Made by a program: the position numbers and the translations under genes. Positions 5,958 to 10,201 of a stretch of 10,201 bases of DNA are shown piece after piece (within the stretch, counting starts at the first letter, position 1; each line of letters begins with the position of its first letter). The notes beneath the pieces are model-generated. The model made no database searches and was not told where the DNA came from. It saw nothing but the letters and a program-made list of their open reading frames with translations. This DNA is from a bacterium (GTDB lineage: Bacteria; Pseudomonadota; Alphaproteobacteria; Rhizobiales; Xanthobacteraceae). Where the stretch lies: contig JAQSDT010000788.1 of NCBI GenBank assembly GCA_029946075.1, positions 1 through 10,201 on the forward strand, in the 5' to 3' direction.

Positions 5958-6218
5958 ATGACCACCACCAAACTCGATCTTGCCGGGCTCAAATGTCCGC
6001 TGCCGGCCCTCAAGACGCGCAAGGCGCTGAAATCCCTGACACCCGGCGACCGGCTGGAGGTGCTGTGCACCGATCCTCTCGCCGTGATCGATATTCCCAA
6101 TCTCATTCGGGAGACCGGCGACATCGTCGAGATCACCGAACGCAGCGAGAGCCGGATCGTGTTCATGATTGAGAAATCGAATGGGGCGATAGAGATCGCT
6201 AATGATGCTGGCCGCTGA
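5958..6218 (+). CDS. TusA-family sulfur carrier protein
   Basis: An 86-residue small protein of TusA/YeeD/SirA type, compact beta-alpha-beta fold. The signature LDLAGLKCPLPALKTRKAL (6-24) carries the sulfur-binding Cys13 in the CPxP motif, followed by PGDRLEVLCTDPLAVIDIP (29-47) with the conserved TDP and DIP. TusA-type proteins pass persulfide sulfur between a desulfurase and acceptors; in E. coli TusA affects both tRNA thiolation and molybdenum cofactor formation. It begins 41 bases after moeA, reads the same way and lies just before the formate dehydrogenase genes. Inference: it feeds sulfur to FdhD or molybdopterin synthase, so a dedicated role is plausible rather than the tRNA role. The start ATG 5958 has no evident Shine-Dalgarno sequence (TCCTCCC precedes it). 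Confidence 0.9.
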   Translation: MTTTKLDLAGLKCPLPALKTRKALKSLTPGDRLEVLCTDPLAVIDIPNLIRETGDIVEITERSESRIVFMIEKSNGAIEIANDAGR

Positions 6219-6233
6219 CTGATCGGCTTGCGC

Positions 6234-6264
6234 TGCTGATCGATAGGCGTTCGCTATCGCAGCA
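6234..6264 (+). terminator. Possible terminator hairpin after tusA-like gene
   Basis: TGCTG (6234-6238), an AT bulge, CGATAG (6241-6246), a 7-base loop, then CTATCG (6254-6259) and CAGCA (6260-6264): an 11-bp stem with one 2-base bulge, starting 16 bases past the stop codon. It is followed by GGGTTCGCTTTATT rather than a clean T-run, so it is a weak candidate for ending the mobB-moeA-tusA transcript. Confidence 0.35.
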
Positions 6265-6376
6265 TGGGTTCGCTTTATTGATCTGCGCGATGTTTCCGGC
6301 GCACATTCGCTGCGCGTAGACCGAGACGGGCTTGCGCGGCCCGGTCCGGTAAATCCTTGGCGTAACCCTACAATTC

Positions 6377-6399
6377 TCTTGGCATCTGGCATGCCAAGA
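6377..6399 (+). promoter_or_regulatory. Palindrome / possible promoter upstream of fdhBA
   Basis: TCTTGGCAT (6377-6385) and ATGCCAAGA (6391-6399) are perfect complements around a 5-base spacer, in the 222-bp gap between the tusA-like gene and fdhB, 41 bases before the fdhB ATG. Two readings compete. As an operator it suits a dimeric regulator. As a promoter, TTGGCAT...TGC has GG (6381-6382), exactly ten bases, then GC (6393-6394), the hallmark spacing of sigma-54 -24/-12 elements. A housekeeping promoter with TTGGCA (6379-6384) as -35 and TAAGCT (6402-6407) as -10, spacing 17, is also possible. The rest of the gap holds one hairpin (6234-6264) and nothing else recognised. Confidence 0.5.
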
Positions 6400-6440
6400 A
6401 TTAAGCTGGCCCTCTGGGCAGGCAGCAACGAGATGTTCTC

Positions 6441-8147
6441 ATGACGACGCACGACGTGCATCAGGTTCGGGCCTTCGAGCATCCCGGCGCGGGGCGGAAG
6501 CGGGCCAAGGCGACGCCGAAGGGCCGCCAGGTCGATCCCGCCGCCGCCCACGAGATCGAACTGCTGCTCGGCGATCGGTCGCGCCAGCGCGATCTCCTGA
6601 TCGAGCATATGCATCTGATCCAGGACAAGTATCACCAGATCTCGGCGGCGCATCTGGCGGCGCTGGCCGACGAGATGAAGCTGTCGTTTGCGGAAGTGTT
6701 TGAGACCGCGACGTTCTACGCGCATTTCGACGTGGTGAAGGAGGGCGAGCCCGATATCGCACCCGTGACCATTCGCGTCTGTGACTCCCTGACCTGCGCC
6801 ATGATGGGTGCGGAAGATTTGCTGCAGCAGTTGCAGAACAAGGCCGGCCCCGGCATCCGCGTGGTGCGCGCGCCCTGCGTCGGCCGCTGCGATACCGCGC
6901 CCGCCGCCGAAGTCGGCCATCATTTCGTCGACCATGCCACGGTGACCAGCGTGCTCGCCGCCGCCAAGGCCGGCGAGACCCACGCACACTTGCCCGACTA
7001 CGTCGGCTTCAACGATTACGTCGCCGGCGGCGGTTACGCGCTGCTCAATCGCCTGCGCTCCGGCGCGCTGAGCCGCGAAGATTTGCTGAAATCGCTCGAC
7101 GACGCCTCGCTGCGCGGCCTCGGTGGCGCGGGTTTCCCGACGGGGCGCAAATGGCGCGCGGTGCTCGGCGAGCCCGGCCCGCGGCTGATGGCGATCAATG
7201 GCGACGAAGGTGAGCCCGGCACGTTCAAGGATCGTTTCTATCTTGAGACCGACCCGCATCGCTTCCTCGAGGGCATGCTGATCGGCGCCCATGTGGTCGA
7301 GGCGACCGACGTCTACATCTATCTGCGCGACGAATATCCGGCCTCGCGCGAAATCCTCGAACGCGAGATCGCCTTGCTGCCGCCCGGCGGCCCCGTGCTG
7401 CACATGCGCCGCGGTGCCGGCGCTTACATCTGCGGCGAGGAATCCTCGCTGCTCGAAAGCATCGAGGGCAAGCGCGGTCTGCCGCGGCACAAGCCGCCAT
7501 ATCCGTTCCAGGTCGGCCTGTTCGGCCTGCCGACGCTGATCAACAATATCGAGACGCTGTGGTGGGTGCGCGACATCGTCGAGAAGGGCGCCGGCTGGTG
7601 GAAGGGCCACGGCCGCAACGACCGTCACGGTCTGCGCAGCTATTCGGTGTCGGGCCGCGTGAAGAATCCCGGCATGAAGCTGGCGCCGGCCGGCGTCACC
7701 GTCCGCGAACTGATCGACGAGTTCTGCGGCGGCATGGCCGACGGGCACAGGTTCTACGCCTATCTGCCGGGCGGCGCGTCCGGCGGTATCCTGCCGGCGG
7801 CGATGGACGACATCCCGCTCGATTTCGGCACGCTGGAGAAATACGGCTGCTTCATCGGTTCGGCCGCGGTCGTGATCCTGTCCGACAAGGACAGCGTGCG
7901 CGGCGCGGCGCTGAACTTGATGAAATTCTTCGAGGACGAAAGCTGCGGCCAATGCACGCCGTGCCGGGCCGGCACCCAGAAAGCGGCGATGCTGATGGAG
8001 AAGCCGGTGTGGGATCGCGAATTGCTCGATCAGCTCAGTGCGGCGATGCGCGACGCCTCGATCTGCGGGCTCGGCCAGGCGGCCTCGAACCCGCTGACAT
8101 CTGTGATCAAATATTTCCCTGACGAGTTCAAGGAAGCGGCGGAATGA
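6441..8147 (+). CDS. NAD-dependent formate dehydrogenase beta subunit (NuoE-NuoF fusion)
   Basis: A 568-residue diaphorase subunit that takes electrons from the alpha subunit and reduces NAD+. Residues 35-180 are a NuoE-like thioredoxin-fold domain with a [2Fe-2S] site: Cys114, Cys119 (CDSLTC) and Cys146, Cys150 (CVGRC). Residues ~190-568 are NuoF-like: NADH-binding RGLGGAGFPTGRKW (225-238), NGDEGEPGTFKDR (253-265), FMN-binding GAGAYICGEESSL (325-337) and the [4Fe-4S] ligands Cys502, Cys505, Cys508 and Cys542. The two modules are separate proteins (FdsG, FdsB) in Rhodobacter and Cupriavidus but fused in Methylorubrum extorquens FDH1 (Fdh1B, ~570 residues), which this matches in order, length and motifs. 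There are no membrane segments or export signal, so it is cytoplasmic. ATG 6441 lacks a good Shine-Dalgarno sequence. The stop overlaps the fdhA start (ATGA). Confidence 0.95.
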   Translation: MTTHDVHQVRAFEHPGAGRKRAKATPKGRQVDPAAAHEIELLLGDRSRQRDLLIEHMHLIQDKYHQISAAHLAALADEMKLSFAEVFETATFYAHFDVVKEGEPDIAPVTIRVCDSLTCAMMGAEDLLQQLQNKAGPGIRVVRAPCVGRCDTAPAAEVGHHFVDHATVTSVLAAAKAGETHAHLPDYVGFNDYVAGGGYALLNRLRSGALSREDLLKSLDDASLRGLGGAGFPTGRKWRAVLGEPGPRLMAINGDEGEPGTFKDRFYLETDPHRFLEGMLIGAHVVEATDVYIYLRDEYPASREILEREIALLPPGGPVLHMRRGAGAYICGEESSLLESIEGKRGLPRHKPPYPFQVGLFGLPTLINNIETLWWVRDIVEKGAGWWKGHGRNDRHGLRSYSVSGRVKNPGMKLAPAGVTVRELIDEFCGGMADGHRFYAYLPGGASGGILPAAMDDIPLDFGTLEKYGCFIGSAAVVILSDKDSVRGAALNLMKFFEDESCGQCTPCRAGTQKAAMLMEKPVWDRELLDQLSAAMRDASICGLGQAASNPLTSVIKYFPDEFKEAAE

Positions 8148-10201
8148 CCAGCATCAAGTTCGAACTCGACGGCAAGCAGGTCGAGGCCAGCGCGGGCGAA
8201 ACGATCTGGCAGGTCGCCAAGCGCCATGAGCGGGAAATTCCGCATCTGTGCTATTCGCCGGAGCCGGACTATCGCCCCGACGGCAATTGCCGCGCCTGCA
8301 TGGTCGAGATCGAGGGCGAGCGCGTGCTGGCGGCGTCCTGCAAGCGCACGCCGACCGTCGGCATGAAGGTCAAGACCGAGAGTGCACGCGCCGTTGCCGC
8401 GCAGAAGATGGTGATGGAGCTCCTGGTCGCCGACCAGCCGGCGCGCGCCACCTCGCATGATCCGGATTCGAAATTCTGGCACTGGGCCGAAAAGGTCGAG
8501 GTCACTGAGAGTCGCTTCCCGGCCGCCGAGCGCTGGCAGGGCGACAGCAGTCATCCGGCCATGAGCGTCAATCTCGATGCCTGCATCCAGTGCGGCCTGT
8601 GCGTGCGCGCCTGCCGCGAGGTGCAGGTCAACGACGTCATCGGCATGGCCTATCGCAGCCACGAAGCCAAGATCGTGTTCGACTTCGACGATCCCATGGG
8701 TGAATCGACTTGCGTTGCCTGCGGCGAATGCGTGCAGGCGTGCCCGACCGGCGCGCTGATGCCGTCGGTGATGCTGGACGAGAACCAGACCCGCGTCACC
8801 TACGCGGACAAGAAGGTGGACTCGCTGTGCCCGTTCTGCGGCGTCGGTTGTCAGGTCACCTATCAGGTCAAGGACGCGAAAATCATCTACGCCGAGGGCC
8901 GCGATGGCCCGGCCAACCATAATCGGCTCTGCGTCAAGGGCCGCTTCGGATTCGACTACATCCATCACCCGCATCGCCTGACCAAGCCGCTGGTGCGGCT
9001 GCCGAACGCGAAAAAGGACGCCAACGACCAGGTCGATCCGGCCAATCCGTTCACGCATTTCCGCGAGGCCTCGTGGGAAGAGGCGCTGGACGTCGCCGCC
9101 AGGGGCCTCGTGAAGATTCGCGACGAAAAGGGCGTCAAGGCGCTGGCCGGGTTTGGCTCCGCAAAAGGATCGAACGAGGAAGCCTATCTGTTCCAGAAGC
9201 TGGTGCGCACCGGCTTCGGCTCCAACAATGTCGATCACTGCACGCGGCTGTGCCACGCCTCGTCGGTGGCAGCCTTGATGGAAGGCCTGAACTCCGGCGC
9301 GGTGTCGGCGCCGTTTGCCGCCGCCATGGACGCCGAGGTCATCATCGTGATCGGCGCCAATCCGACCGTGAACCACCCGGTTGCCGCGACCTACATCAAG
9401 AACGCGGCCAAGCGCGGCGCCAAGCTGATCGTGATGGATCCGCGCCGGCAATCGCTGTCGCGCCACGCCTGGAAGCATCTCCAGTTCAAGCCCGGCGCCG
9501 ACGTCGCGATGCTCAACGCGATGTTGCACACCATCATTACCGAGGATCTGACCGACAAGCAGTACATCGCGGGCTACACCGAAGGCTTCGACGACCTTGC
9601 CGAGCGCATCAAGGATTTCCCGCCCGAGAAGATGGAAGCGATCTGCGGCATCCCCGCCGAGACGCTGAAGGAAGTGGCGCGGACCTATGCACGCTCACAA
9701 GCCTCGCTGATCTTCTGGGGCATGGGCGTCAGCCAGCATATTCACGGCACCGACAATGCGCGCTGCCTGATCGCGCTGGCGCTGACGACAGGCCAGATCG
9801 GCCGTCCCGGTACCGGCCTGCATCCGCTGCGCGGCCAGAACAACGTGCAGGGCGCGTCCGACGCCGGCCTGATCCCGATGTTCCTGCCGGACTACCAGCC
9901 GGTCGGCCGCACCGATTTGCGCCAGCCGTTTGAGAAGCTGTGGCACCAGGACCTCGATCCCGTCCGTGGCCTGACGGTGGTCGAGATCATGAACGCGATC
10001 CATGCCGGCGAAATCACCGGCATGTATATCGAGGGCGAAAACCCCGCGATGTCCGACCCCGATCTGCAACACGCCCGCGGCGCGCTGGCGACGCTGGATC
10101 ATCTCGTGGTGCAGGACCTGTTCGTCACCGAGACCGCATTCCATGCCGACGTGATCCTGCCGGCCTCCGCATTCGCCGAAAAGTCCGGCACCTTCACCAA
10201 T
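8144..10201 (+). CDS. NAD-dependent formate dehydrogenase alpha (catalytic) subunit, 3' end outside window
   Basis: The first 686 codons are in the window; the frame is open to the right edge. Family members run to about 950-990 residues. It oxidises formate to CO2 (and in related enzymes the reverse) at a bis-MGD Mo or W centre. Domains in order: a NuoG-like [2Fe-2S] domain (Cys36, 49, 52, 66); a twin [4Fe-4S] ferredoxin domain (Cys147, 150, 153, 157 and Cys190, 193, 196, 200); the cofactor-proximal [4Fe-4S] motif (Cys229, 232, 236, 263); and the bis-MGD domain with TRLCHASS, where Cys370 is the expected metal ligand and His371 the catalytic base. VIGANPTVNHPV (402-413) and GQNNVQGASDAG (564-575) are cofactor-binding. 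The ligand is Cys, not selenocysteine. There is no Tat signal, so it is cytoplasmic. The start ATG overlaps the fdhB stop by 4 bases, giving translational coupling. Confidence 0.96.
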   Translation, partial: MTSIKFELDGKQVEASAGETIWQVAKRHEREIPHLCYSPEPDYRPDGNCRACMVEIEGERVLAASCKRTPTVGMKVKTESARAVAAQKMVMELLVADQPARATSHDPDSKFWHWAEKVEVTESRFPAAERWQGDSSHPAMSVNLDACIQCGLCVRACREVQVNDVIGMAYRSHEAKIVFDFDDPMGESTCVACGECVQACPTGALMPSVMLDENQTRVTYADKKVDSLCPFCGVGCQVTYQVKDAKIIYAEGRDGPANHNRLCVKGRFGFDYIHHPHRLTKPLVRLPNAKKDANDQVDPANPFTHFREASWEEALDVAARGLVKIRDEKGVKALAGFGSAKGSNEEAYLFQKLVRTGFGSNNVDHCTRLCHASSVAALMEGLNSGAVSAPFAAAMDAEVIIVIGANPTVNHPVAATYIKNAAKRGAKLIVMDPRRQSLSRHAWKHLQFKPGADVAMLNAMLHTIITEDLTDKQYIAGYTEGFDDLAERIKDFPPEKMEAICGIPAETLKEVARTYARSQASLIFWGMGVSQHIHGTDNARCLIALALTTGQIGRPGTGLHPLRGQNNVQGASDAGLIPMFLPDYQPVGRTDLRQPFEKLWHQDLDPVRGLTVVEIMNAIHAGEITGMYIEGENPAMSDPDLQHARGALATLDHLVVQDLFVTETAFHADVILPASAFAEKSGTFTN

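Noticed and set aside
6278..6292. TTGAT-like half site as an FNR/FixK box upstream of fdhB
   Set aside because: TTGATCTGCGCGATG has only the left half of TTGAT-N4-ATCAA; the right half does not match.
5895..7952. A 685-codon minus-strand open frame opposite the tusA-like gene and fdhB
   Set aside because: It is antisense to well-supported genes. Its translation is rich in Arg, Ala, His and Gln with no recognisable domain, as expected from the codon bias of GC-rich genes read on the other strand.
8030..9529. A 499-codon minus-strand open frame opposite fdhA
   Set aside because: Same cause: it mirrors the third-position GC bias of fdhA and shows no domain or ribosome site.
8144..10201. Selenocysteine (in-frame TGA) in the formate dehydrogenase alpha subunit
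   Set aside because: The frame is open throughout and the active-site codon in TRLCHASS is TGC (cysteine).

Overview
The window is GC-rich, densely coding DNA. It looks like an alphaproteobacterium of the Bradyrhizobium/Rhodopseudomonas group (Nitrobacteraceae). Three things support this: the protein sequences; the dispersed palindromic repeat at 4022-4100, whose read-through peptides (SLRAQRSNP, ASAAKQS) are familiar from those genomes; and a two-subunit formate dehydrogenase closest, from memory, to FDH1 of Methylorubrum extorquens. The genus assignment is inference.

Left part (1-2450), a small catabolic-looking module. It holds the last 60 codons of an FAD-dependent aromatic-ring monooxygenase, a TetR-family repressor on the minus strand, and a divergent two-gene unit encoding an alpha/beta hydrolase and an NTF2/SnoaL-like protein. 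A perfect 8+4+8 palindrome between the repressor and the hydrolase gene is a strong candidate operator. The substrate cannot be read from the sequence.

Middle part (2451-6218), a molybdenum/tungsten cofactor maturation block. On the minus strand, fdhD (cofactor sulfuration) is followed by mobA (GMP transfer to make MGD/bis-MGD). On the plus strand come mobB (GTP-binding adaptor), moeA (metal insertion) and a TusA-like sulfur carrier. The two arms diverge from a 175-bp region that holds possible back-to-back promoters and the dispersed palindrome, which lies in the mobB leader.

Right part (6219-10201), the client enzyme. A 222-bp intergenic region carries a hairpin and a 9+5+9 palindrome that also fits the GG-N10-GC spacing of a sigma-54 promoter. 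It is followed by fdhB (a NuoE-NuoF fusion with FMN, NADH, [2Fe-2S] and [4Fe-4S] sites) and, with an ATGA overlap, fdhA (iron-sulfur relay plus bis-MGD catalytic domain). fdhA runs off the right edge after 686 codons.

Taken together, 2451-10201 is a self-contained locus for a soluble NAD-linked formate dehydrogenase and the proteins that build its cofactor. No CRISPR array, tRNA, rRNA, insertion sequence or phage gene was seen. I did not find a wholly new system. The points most worth following are the two palindromic regulatory sites, the possible W-dependence and reduced cluster set of the FDH, the FdhD cysteine pattern, and a hydrolase lacking the usual catalytic acid.
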